This document shows, piece by piece, positions 1 to 6,786 of a stretch of DNA of 64,000 bases (position 1 is its first letter; each line of letters opens with the position of its first letter). The stretch comes from Prevotella sp. (GTDB lineage Bacteria; Bacteroidota; Bacteroidia; Bacteroidales; Bacteroidaceae), in contig JAFZAP010000054.1 of assembly GCA_017557185.1 (NCBI GenBank), positions 150,279-214,278 of the forward strand, in the 5' to 3' direction. A program made the position numbers and the translations under genes. The notes under the pieces were generated by a model, which worked only from the letters and a program-made list of their open reading frames with translations, made no database searches and was not told where the DNA came from.

Positions 1-651
1 GATGGGCAGCAGACCGACCGGGGTGAGCACTGAGAAACGGCCACCTACGTTGTCGGGGATGACGAACGACTTGTAACCTTCCTTGTCGGCGCATGTGCGG
101 GCAGCACCACGCTTAGCATCGGTGACGGCAACGATAACCTGCTTAGCCTCTTCCTTGCCCATCTGAGCCTCGCACTGCTTCTTCAGCAGACGGAATGTCA
201 GGGCGGTCTCGGTGGTCGTGCCACTCTTCGAGATGTTGATCACACCAAACTTCTTTCCTTTCAGATATTCCGTCAGCTCGAAGAGATAATCCTCACCGAT
301 GTTGTTGCCGGCAAAGAGAATGACGGGAGACTTCTTGTCCTGCACAAGCCAGCCGAACGTGTTGCCAAGGGCCTCGATGACCGCGCGGGCTCCGAGGTAG
401 GAACCGCCTATGCCTGCCACGACGACCACTTCGCACTTTTCGCGCAGCGTGTCGGCCACGGCCTGCACCTCGTCGAGGAATGCAGGGGTGATGCTACTGG
501 GCAGATGCAGCCAACCAAGAAAATCATTACCCGGGCACGTGCCGTCTTCCAATGCCTGCTGTGCCTCTTTTACCTTTGGCTCGAAAGCCTTCACTGCGCC
601 TTCGCCAAGGAAGCACGCAGCCTTTGTGATGTCAAGTTTGATACTTTTCAT
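1..651 (-). CDS. pgi: Glucose-6-phosphate isomerase, N-terminal part (runs off left edge)
   Basis: Interconverts glucose-6-phosphate and fructose-6-phosphate in cytosolic glycolysis. The reverse strand reads 217 codons from ATG 651-649 ([18 protein letters not shown]) with no stop before base 1, so the 3' half, including most of the catalytic residues, is missing. The PGI signatures [12 protein letters not shown] and [16 protein letters not shown] (sugar-phosphate loop) are both present. It lies downstream of lysS and gpsA on the same strand, but has its own well-formed promoter at 682-711 and is separated from gpsA by the opposite-strand ald. Identity is clear; only completeness is limited by the window. 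Confidence 0.95.
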   Translation of the reverse strand, partial: MKSIKLDITKAACFLGEGAVKAFEPKVKEAQQALEDGTCPGNDFLGWLHLPSSITPAFLDEVQAVADTLREKCEVVVVAGIGGSYLGARAVIEALGNTFGWLVQDKKSPVILFAGNNIGEDYLFELTEYLKGKKFGVINISKSGTTTETALTFRLLKKQCEAQMGKEEAKQVIVAVTDAKRGAARTCADKEGYKSFVIPDNVGGRFSVLTPVGLLPI

Positions 652-681
652 ATTCCCAAATAATAATCTTTGATTTCTCTG

Positions 682-711
682 CAAAGTTACAACAAGTTTG
701 TGAAATGGCAA
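682..711 (-). promoter_or_regulatory. Bacteroidetes sigma-ABfr promoter for pgi
   Basis: On the reverse strand, TTG (711-709), a 19-nt spacer and TAACTTTG (689-682) match the Bacteroidetes -33/-7 consensus exactly. It sits about 30 nt upstream of the pgi ATG. Confidence 0.7.
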
Positions 712-813
712 AAAGATTCGGCAGCAATTAAAAAAAGTTGGCAAGAAGTGAACAACTTTTCAGATTTTTTCGTAACTTCGCCGACGATTTGTTTAACAAA
801 ACCTTTTTAAATC

Positions 814-1920
814 ATGAAAATCGGAATACCAAAAGAAATCAAAAACAATGAGAATCGCGTGGGAATGACTCCCGCAGGAGTAGCAGAACTCGTTGGCAAT
901 GGACACACCGTCTATGTGCAGCATACCGCTGGAGAGGGAAGCGGTTTTGCCGACAAGGAGTATGAGGCAGTAGGAGCGCAAATTCTTCCTGCCATTGAGG
1001 ACGTCTATCGTGAGGCAGAGATGATTGTAAAGGTGAAGGAGCCCATCGAGCCCGAGTACAAGTTGGTGCGCCCAGGTCAATTGCTGTTCACCTATTTCCA
1101 CTTCGCCTGCGAAAAGGAACTCACCGAAGCTATGCTGAAGAGCGGTGCTGTTTGTCTGGCCTACGAGACCGTGCAGATGCCGAACCGTTCGCTGCCGCTG
1201 CTGCAGCCCATGAGCGAGGTGGCAGGTCGCATGGCTACGCTGAATGGCGCCTACTACCTACAGAAGACGAAAGGTGGAAAGGGTAAGCTCATCAGTGGTG
1301 TACCAGGTGTGAAACCGGCAAAGGTTCTGGTGCTTGGCGGTGGTGTCGTTGGTGAGGCAGCCGCACTGATGGCTGCAGGCCTCGGCGCCGAGGTGATCAT
1401 TGCTGACATCTCACTGCCACGTCTGCGCCAGCTTGCTCTGGAATTGCCAAGCAATGTGCACACGCTCTATTCATCGGAACATAACATCCGTCGCGAACTG
1501 CACGATGTTGACATCGTGGTAGGTTCCGTACTAGTACCAGGTGCCAAGACACCGCATCTTATTACACGGGACATGCTGAAGTTGATGGAACCTGGCACCG
1601 TGCTTGTCGATGTGGCCATCGACCAAGGCGGATGCTTTGAGACCTCCCGTCCCACCACGCATAGCGAACCTGTCTATGAAATTGACGGCATCGTACACTA
1701 CTGCGTGGCCAATATTCCCGGAGCAGTGCCCAATACATCTACGATGGCACTCACCAATGCCACCCTGCGCTATGCCGTTGCACTAGCCAACAAGGGCTGG
1801 CGCAAGGCCTGCAAGGATGATGAAGCACTCGCCAAGGGACTGAATATCGTGGAAGGAAAGGTTACGTTCAAGGCTGTGGCTGATGTGTTCGGTCTGCCCT
1901 ACGAACCCGTGGAATTGTAG
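814..1920 (+). CDS. ald: Alanine dehydrogenase
   Basis: NAD-dependent oxidative deamination of L-alanine to pyruvate and ammonia, or the reverse; cytosolic. The 368 residues match the usual length. The start MKIGIPKEIKNNENRVGMTP is the standard N-terminus of the AlaDH/PNT family. RSLPLLQPMSEVAGRMA (about residues 128-144) belongs to the substrate pocket, and VLGGGVVGEAAALMAAGLGA (about 172-191) is the Rossmann dinucleotide loop. A TAACTTCG box at 772-779 resembles a -7 element but has no clear -33 partner. The gene is monocistronic, divergent from pgi and convergent with gpsA, and ends in a strong hairpin at 1953-1988. Confidence 0.95.
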   Translation: MKIGIPKEIKNNENRVGMTPAGVAELVGNGHTVYVQHTAGEGSGFADKEYEAVGAQILPAIEDVYREAEMIVKVKEPIEPEYKLVRPGQLLFTYFHFACEKELTEAMLKSGAVCLAYETVQMPNRSLPLLQPMSEVAGRMATLNGAYYLQKTKGGKGKLISGVPGVKPAKVLVLGGGVVGEAAALMAAGLGAEVIIADISLPRLRQLALELPSNVHTLYSSEHNIRRELHDVDIVVGSVLVPGAKTPHLITRDMLKLMEPGTVLVDVAIDQGGCFETSRPTTHSEPVYEIDGIVHYCVANIPGAVPNTSTMALTNATLRYAVALANKGWRKACKDDEALAKGLNIVEGKVTFKAVADVFGLPYEPVEL

Positions 1921-1952
1921 TGTCGACAATCCTATTTGGATCTAATCAATAA

Positions 1953-1988
1953 AATGAGGCTATGCCTGCTGTCAGGTATAGCCTCATT
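1953..1988. terminator. Bidirectional terminator hairpin between ald and gpsA
   Basis: A 16-bp stem (AATGAGGCTATGCCTG against CAGGTATAGCCTCATT, one G-U pair) with a 4-nt loop lies between convergent ald and gpsA, and is flanked by A/T runs on both sides. Confidence 0.85.
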
Positions 1989-2018
1989 AATTTATATTGA
2001 TAAAAACTCGTTCAGTAA

Positions 2019-3014
2019 TTATCGGAACGAGTCGGTGAGGAGTTTGATTTCTATTTGCGGAGAGATGCGTTCATAGAGGATATTATAGACAGCATCGAGG
2101 ATGGGCATGTTGACATGCATGCGGCGGTTGATTTCCTTCATACACTTCGTGCCGAAATATCCCTCGGCAATCATCTCCATCTCTATCTGTGCCGATTTCA
2201 CCGAATATCCCTTGCCAATCATCGTTCCGAACGTGCGGTTGCGCGAGAAATTGCTGTAACCCGTTACAAGCAGGTCGCCGAGATATACTGAATCATACAC
2301 GCTGCGCTCAATGGGGTGGATGGCAGTGATGAAGCGCGACATCTCCTGTACGGCATTGGCCATGAGCACAGCCTGGAAGTTGTCACCATACTTCAGACCC
2401 GAGCAGATACCCGCTGCGATGGCATACACATTCTTCAACACAGATGAATACTCAATGCCGATGACATCGCTGGAAATCTTGGTCTTGATGAAATTACTCG
2501 ACAACACGTCGGCAAAGGCCTGCGCTTTCTCCAGGTCGGCACAGCCGATGGTGAGGTACGACAGACGCTCCAAAGCCACCTCCTCAGCATGCGAGGGACC
2601 ACCAATGCAAGCCAAATTCTCATAGGGTACGTCGAAGATCTGATGGAAATACTCCGAGCACGAAAGGTTCTCGTCGGGCACGATGCCCTTGATGGCCGTG
2701 ATGATGAACTTATCGCGCAGCCGGGTCTTGAGCTTCTTTAGGTGATTCTTCAGGTATGGCGACGGTGTGACAAACACAAGGGTGTCATAGGCCTGAGCAA
2801 TCTTGTTGAGATCCGACGAGAAATAAATCTCATCGGTGTTGAAGTGCACGCTCATCAGATAGGCAGGGTTATGGCCCAGTCTCTGGAAATCTTCGATGCG
2901 GTCGTCGCGGCGCATATACCACCCGATGTGGTGAGTGTGGCTCACCACAATCTTGGCTATGGCCGTTGCCCACGAGCCGCCGCCAATGATGGCTATCTTT
3001 CCGCAGTTATACAT
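2019..3014 (-). CDS. gpsA: NAD(P)-dependent glycerol-3-phosphate dehydrogenase
   Basis: Reduces dihydroxyacetone phosphate to sn-glycerol-3-phosphate for phospholipid synthesis. The N-terminus MYNCGKIAIIGGGSWATAIA carries the GxGxW dinucleotide loop. IGGPSHAEEVA and EYSSVLKNVYAIAAG (catalytic lysine) follow, then a helical C-terminal domain; 331 residues is normal. An in-frame upstream ATG would add MTPLALWRGAGGEA, but those codons come entirely from the GC-rich repeat at 3017-3053, so the ATG at 3014 is chosen. lysS-gpsA-pgi is a common Bacteroidales order; here a DUF559 gene with repeats is wedged between lysS and gpsA. Confidence 0.93.
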   Translation of the reverse strand: MYNCGKIAIIGGGSWATAIAKIVVSHTHHIGWYMRRDDRIEDFQRLGHNPAYLMSVHFNTDEIYFSSDLNKIAQAYDTLVFVTPSPYLKNHLKKLKTRLRDKFIITAIKGIVPDENLSCSEYFHQIFDVPYENLACIGGPSHAEEVALERLSYLTIGCADLEKAQAFADVLSSNFIKTKISSDVIGIEYSSVLKNVYAIAAGICSGLKYGDNFQAVLMANAVQEMSRFITAIHPIERSVYDSVYLGDLLVTGYSNFSRNRTFGTMIGKGYSVKSAQIEMEMIAEGYFGTKCMKEINRRMHVNMPILDAVYNILYERISPQIEIKLLTDSFR

Positions 3015-3016
3015 AG

Positions 3017-3053
3017 CCTCACCCCCGGCCCCTCTCCAAAGGGCGAGGGGAGT
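3017..3053 (-). repeat. GC-rich dispersed repeat, copy 1 (left flank of DUF559 gene)
   Basis: This 37-bp element is the inverted counterpart of 3495-3531. The two differ at one base. Each is itself partly palindromic around CCCCT..CTTTGG..AGGGG. It supplies the last codons of the DUF559 gene and ends 3 bp before the gpsA ATG. Confidence 0.85.
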
Positions 3054-3435
3054 CATTACTCTGGTTCAACACTTCAGTTTTTATTCTCATTACAACGTCG
3101 TTCAAGTCGTTGGATATTTCTTCGTTCTTAATCCGAATAACTTTGTAGCCTTTACTTTCTAAGAAATCGGTTCTTTGTTGATCTAACTCTTGCTGAAGAG
3201 ACACTAGATGATATCCACCATCGACCTCAATCACCAATTTGACCGGTAGACAAACAAAATCTGCAATATAATCACCGATAGGATGTTGTCTTCTAAACCG
3301 AAATCCAAACTTTGTTTTTCTTAAAGCATTCCACAAGACCTTTTCGCTCTCCGTCATCTCATGCCTGTTATGCTGGGCAAAATCCTTGAGCAGTTCATAC
3401 CTGTCAGGTGCTGCGGTCTCGTAGTGGTTGCTCAT
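3019..3435 (-). CDS. DUF559 (Vsr-like, PD-(D/E)XK fold) endonuclease-domain protein
   Basis: 138 residues of the DUF559 family, related to very-short-patch-repair endonucleases; the substrate is unknown. NRHEMTESEKVLWNALRKTK is the conserved N-terminal helix, and FRFRRQHPIGDYIADFVCLP followed by KLVIEVDGGYHL carries the predicted active-site D...ExD core. The last residues (NDSPRPLERGRG) are encoded by the GC-rich repeat, so the gene lies between two inverted copies of it. The segment around its start is duplicated in tandem at 3404-3487. It interrupts lysS-gpsA, which suggests insertion. Activity and any link to repeat movement are inference. Confidence 0.85.
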   Translation of the reverse strand: MSNHYETAAPDRYELLKDFAQHNRHEMTESEKVLWNALRKTKFGFRFRRQHPIGDYIADFVCLPVKLVIEVDGGYHLVSLQQELDQQRTDFLESKGYKVIRIKNEEISNDLNDVVMRIKTEVLNQSNDSPRPLERGRG

Positions 3436-3487
3436 CAGATAGGACTATCAGGTGCTACGGTCTCATAATGGTTGCTCATCAGATAAG
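3404..3487 (-). repeat. 44-bp tandem duplication over the DUF559 start
   Basis: Segment 3404-3447 is repeated with a few changes at 3448-3487. Each copy contains an ATG reading MSNHYET. In the upstream copy that frame reaches TGA after 14 codons, so only the inner ATG at 3435 opens the full gene. Confidence 0.75.
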
Positions 3488-3488
3488 T

Positions 3489-5291
3489 CTATTCACTCCC
3501 CTCGCCCTTTGGAGAGGGGGCGGGGGTGAGGCTAATCCACTTTGCCACCTCGTCGAGTGAAGGACGCTCGTAGCCGAGCTTATATTTCTTGTTGATCTCA
3601 CCTATCTTCTGCTGCAGACCCTGTGCCTTCTCCTTCGCGATGTCGCTGATGAGGTTGAAGCCTGCCTTGCGCAGCACGTATACCCAGTCCTCAGGTACGC
3701 CCAGCTCAGCCCATTCGGCCACCGTGCTCTGTGGAATCTTCTTTTCGGGCTTCATCTGCGGGAAGAACAGCACCTCCTGGATGAAGGTCTTACCCGTCAT
3801 GAGCATCACAAGGCGGTCGATGCCGATGCCGATACCCGAGGTGGGGGGCATACCGTACTGCAGAGCGCGGAGGAAGTCCTGGTCGATGATCATAGCTTCG
3901 TCGTCGCCCTTGTCGGCCAGTCGCATTTGCTCGATGAAGCGCTCTTCCTGATCAATGGGGTCGTTGAGCTCAGAGTAGGCGTTGGCCAGCTCCTTACCGT
4001 TCACCATCAGCTCGAAGCGCTCGGTCAGACCGGGCTTCGAACGATGCATCTTCGTCAGCGGCGACATCTCCACGGGATAGTCGGTGATGAAGGTTGGCTG
4101 GATGAACATGCCCTCACAGAACTCGCCGAAGAGTTCATCGATGAGCTTTCCCTTGCCCATCGTCTCGTCGACATCCATGCCTTTCGACAGGCAGTATGCG
4201 CGAATCTCCTCTTCGCTCTTGCCGTCGCAGTCGAAGCCAGTCTTTTCCTTGATGGCATCGAGGATGGGCAGACGGCGATAGGGAGCTTTGAAGGAGATGA
4301 TTTGTCCGTCAATCTCGCGCTCAGGCTTGCCGTTGACGGCGATACAAATCTCTTCCAACAGGCGCTCGGTGAACGACATCATCCAGTTATAGTCCTTGTA
4401 CTGCACATAGAGTTCCATACAGGTGAACTCCGGGTTGTGGTTGCGGTCCATGCCCTCGTTGCGGAAGTTCTTGCCAATCTCATAGACACCCTCAAAGCCG
4501 CCCACGATAAGGCGCTTCAGGTAGAGCTCAGTGGCGATGCGCATATACATGTCCTGATTCAGGGCATTGAAATGCGTGATGAACGGACGGGCCGAAGCAC
4601 CGCCGGCAATCATCTGCAGGGTCGGCGTCTCTACTTCGGTATAGCCTGCCTCGTCGAGTACGCGACGCATAGTGCGCAGCACGGTGGCACGCTGGAGGAA
4701 TGTGTCCTTCACGCCTTCGTTGACCACCAAGTCGACATAGCGTTGGCGATAGCGCAGCTCAGGATCGTCGAACTTGTCGTAGGCAACGCCGTCCTTATAT
4801 TTCACGATGGGCAGCGGTTTCAGCGACTTCGACAGCAGCGTGAGCTCCTTGGCATGCACGCTGATCTCACCTGTCTGCGTGCGGAACACGTAACCCTTCA
4901 CGCCGATGAAGTCACCGATGTCGAGCAGGCGCTTGAAGACGACGTTGTAGAGATCCTTGTTCTCGTCGGGACACAGATCATCGCGCGACACATAAACCTG
5001 GATGCGGCCTTTTGAATCCTGCACCTCTGCAAACGAGGCCTTGCCCATCACACGACGGCTCATCATGCGGCCGGCAATGCACACCTGCGGCAACTGATCG
5101 GCAGCAAGGGGTTCCTCGCCCTCGGCGACGTCGATGACCCATGTGCCGCTATCTACATTGTTTCTGATTTCTGTACTGAAGGCATTGGTAGGATATTCTG
5201 CGGCAGGGTAGGGGTTGATGCCCATCTGGCGCAGTTCCTGAAGACATTGTCTGCGAACAATTTCCTGTTCGCTCAGTTCTAGTATGTTCAT
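3489..5291 (-). CDS. lysS: Lysyl-tRNA synthetase, class II
   Basis: Charges tRNA-Lys. An N-terminal OB-fold (PQVCIAGRMMSRRVMGKASF) is followed by the class II core: motif 1 DPELRYRQRYVDLV, motif 2 YEIGKNFRNEGMDRNHNPEF, motif 3 GIGIGIDRLVMLMTG. A tail of about 80 residues after the core is, from memory, shared by Bacteroidetes enzymes. The final SLTPAPSPKGEGSE is not synthetase sequence; it is read from the GC-rich repeat at 3495-3531, so the original stop was probably replaced when the repeat arrived. Start MNILELSEQEIVRRQ. Promoter at 5322-5351. Confidence 0.97.
   Translation of the reverse strand: MNILELSEQEIVRRQCLQELRQMGINPYPAAEYPTNAFSTEIRNNVDSGTWVIDVAEGEEPLAADQLPQVCIAGRMMSRRVMGKASFAEVQDSKGRIQVYVSRDDLCPDENKDLYNVVFKRLLDIGDFIGVKGYVFRTQTGEISVHAKELTLLSKSLKPLPIVKYKDGVAYDKFDDPELRYRQRYVDLVVNEGVKDTFLQRATVLRTMRRVLDEAGYTEVETPTLQMIAGGASARPFITHFNALNQDMYMRIATELYLKRLIVGGFEGVYEIGKNFRNEGMDRNHNPEFTCMELYVQYKDYNWMMSFTERLLEEICIAVNGKPEREIDGQIISFKAPYRRLPILDAIKEKTGFDCDGKSEEEIRAYCLSKGMDVDETMGKGKLIDELFGEFCEGMFIQPTFITDYPVEMSPLTKMHRSKPGLTERFELMVNGKELANAYSELNDPIDQEERFIEQMRLADKGDDEAMIIDQDFLRALQYGMPPTSGIGIGIDRLVMLMTGKTFIQEVLFFPQMKPEKKIPQSTVAEWAELGVPEDWVYVLRKAGFNLISDIAKEKAQGLQQKIGEINKKYKLGYERPSLDEVAKWISLTPAPSPKGEGSE
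3495..3531 (+). repeat. GC-rich dispersed repeat, copy 2 (right flank of DUF559 gene)
   Basis: 36 of 37 bases match the reverse complement of 3017-3053. It begins ACTCCCCTCGCCC and ends GGGGGTGAGG. It encodes the terminal PAPSPKGEG-type tail of lysS. Confidence 0.85.
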
Positions 5292-5321
5292 AAAAATCTA
5301 TAATGTACTTATAAGCGCCTG

Positions 5322-5351
5322 CAAAGGTACGAATAAGTGAGCACAATACAA
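5322..5351 (-). promoter_or_regulatory. lysS promoter with the CTCACTTATTCG spacer
   Basis: Reverse strand: TTG (5351-5349), 19 nt, TACCTTTG (5329-5322). The last 12 spacer bases, CTCACTTATTCG, are identical in the promoters at 13634-13663 and 42078-42107. Confidence 0.75.
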
Positions 5352-5423
5352 AATGAAAAAGGCTTTTTTTCATTTTTATTGTTGAGCGAAAGTACATTCG
5401 GCGCTAGTCAAAGGTACAAATAA

Positions 5424-5454
5424 AAGTTCAAAGTTCAAAGTTCAGAGTTCAAAG
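5424..5454. repeat. 7-bp tandem repeat (AAGTTCA)
   Basis: About four head-to-tail AAGTTCA units (one GAGTTCA) lie between the lysS promoter region and the downstream end of the HGSNAT-like gene. Confidence 0.7.
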
Positions 5455-5476
5455 ATTTGCATTTATAAGCAAATAA

Positions 5477-6583
5477 TTATAGCTTGATGAAGATATTACG
5501 CCTATAGAGCACATAGCCCACCAGCCAATTGATGAGTACGAACGTGAGGGCATAGGCCAATGATGCCCACTTCGGTGCACTGATGACGGAATGAATGCCG
5601 TCGAAGATGGCATCGTTGATGCCGAAATGGCCGAACACGATCGCCATCAGCTCGCTGAGCACATAGAGGAACAGCGGATTCATGCCGAAGACGAGGAAGA
5701 AGACGGCGAGCGGAGATCCTCCTTGCTCATCCTTGCGCAGCAGAGGAGTCTTTTGCTCTAATAAAATGATGAGCGCCAGTAGTAGCATGGCCAGTCCACA
5801 GGTGACGAGCACAAAACTAGGACTCCAGATGCGCTTGTTCAGCGGCAGCCAGATGGCAAGCACAAAGCCGGCGATGGTAAGTAGCGCTCCGTTTGTAAAC
5901 ATCTTCAGGATTCTCTTCTTTAGGATGGCCTTGCTGCAGATGAGCTGTCCACAGAGGAAGCCGATCATCGTGTGGGCGATGGCCGACAGCGTGCTCACCA
6001 ATCCTTCCGGGTCGACGGGACCTTTATGGTAGAGGTGGTCGTAGCCGAACAGTCGCAGGTCCACCTGTGCCAGGACGTTCGTCGCCGAATCGTAGGCATA
6101 GCCGTTGCCGACGATAACAATCACCGAATAGAGGGCGAGCAGTCCGATGACGACGGGAATGGTGTACTTATGCTTCACCGTGATGGCAAACAGCGACACG
6201 ACGAGATAGCACAGGGCGATGCGTTGCAGGACGGCCCAAATACGCAGATGGCCAAAGCAGAGCCAGTCGCCCTCAATGGCGTGGTCGAACCAGCTGATGC
6301 CCAGTCCGATAAGGAATAGCAACACGGCACGCTTCAGAATCTTCCGAAGCACGTAGGGCGTGGCTTGAAACTGTGTCTTCTTCAGCGACAGATAGGTGGA
6401 GATTCCCATCATGAACAGGAAGAAAGGAAACACGAGGTCGCACACCGTCATGCCGTTCCACTTGACATGTTGCAGTTGGGAGAACGATTCGCCGTGCCCG
6501 TTGTTCACCAGAATCATCATGGCAACTGTCAGTCCTCGCAGCACGTCGAGCGACACCAGTCGTTTTGTTGTCTTCTTACTCAT
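5477..6583 (-). CDS. HGSNAT/NagX-like membrane acyltransferase (DUF5009 type)
   Basis: A polytopic membrane protein of 368 residues resembling heparan-alpha-glucosaminide N-acetyltransferase and bacterial NagX. It begins with the family signature RLVSLDVLRGLTVAMMILVNNGH, followed by VCDLVFPFFLFMMGIS and about ten hydrophobic segments. In animals HGSNAT moves acetyl groups across a membrane onto terminal glucosamine, which NAGLU then removes; here a NAGLU-family (GH89) gene lies immediately upstream on the same strand. A role in acetylating amino sugars released by GH89 is inferred from that pairing. The gap to the GH89 gene (164 bp) holds two GC-rich repeats, so co-transcription is likely but not certain. 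Confidence 0.82.
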   Translation of the reverse strand: MSKKTTKRLVSLDVLRGLTVAMMILVNNGHGESFSQLQHVKWNGMTVCDLVFPFFLFMMGISTYLSLKKTQFQATPYVLRKILKRAVLLFLIGLGISWFDHAIEGDWLCFGHLRIWAVLQRIALCYLVVSLFAITVKHKYTIPVVIGLLALYSVIVIVGNGYAYDSATNVLAQVDLRLFGYDHLYHKGPVDPEGLVSTLSAIAHTMIGFLCGQLICSKAILKKRILKMFTNGALLTIAGFVLAIWLPLNKRIWSPSFVLVTCGLAMLLLALIILLEQKTPLLRKDEQGGSPLAVFFLVFGMNPLFLYVLSELMAIVFGHFGINDAIFDGIHSVISAPKWASLAYALTFVLINWLVGYVLYRRNIFIKL

Positions 6584-6712
6584 TGCTTCTTATTATTTTA
6601 TTATTCATGGATACTTTATTGATCGCCTTCGGCGAGAAATCCAACAAAAATCGGTACAAAATTAAATAAAATATTTATCATTTCCTCAAAGTTACCACGC
6701 TGGAGGCTCCTT

Positions 6713-6786
6713 CTCCCCTCCCCTTTGGGAGGGGTAGAGGGTGGCCCTTACTCCCCTCCTTTTTGGGAGGGGCTGGGGGTAGGCTT
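6713..6786 (+). repeat. GC-rich dispersed repeat, copies 3a and 3b
   Basis: Two adjacent copies (6713-6744 and 6750-6786) have the same orientation as 3495-3531. The second encodes the end of the GH89 protein (PTPSPSQKGGE). Confidence 0.75.

Noticed and set aside
3014-3056. Longer gpsA start adding 14 residues
   Set aside because: The extra codons derive wholly from the GC-rich repeat and are not part of the enzyme fold.
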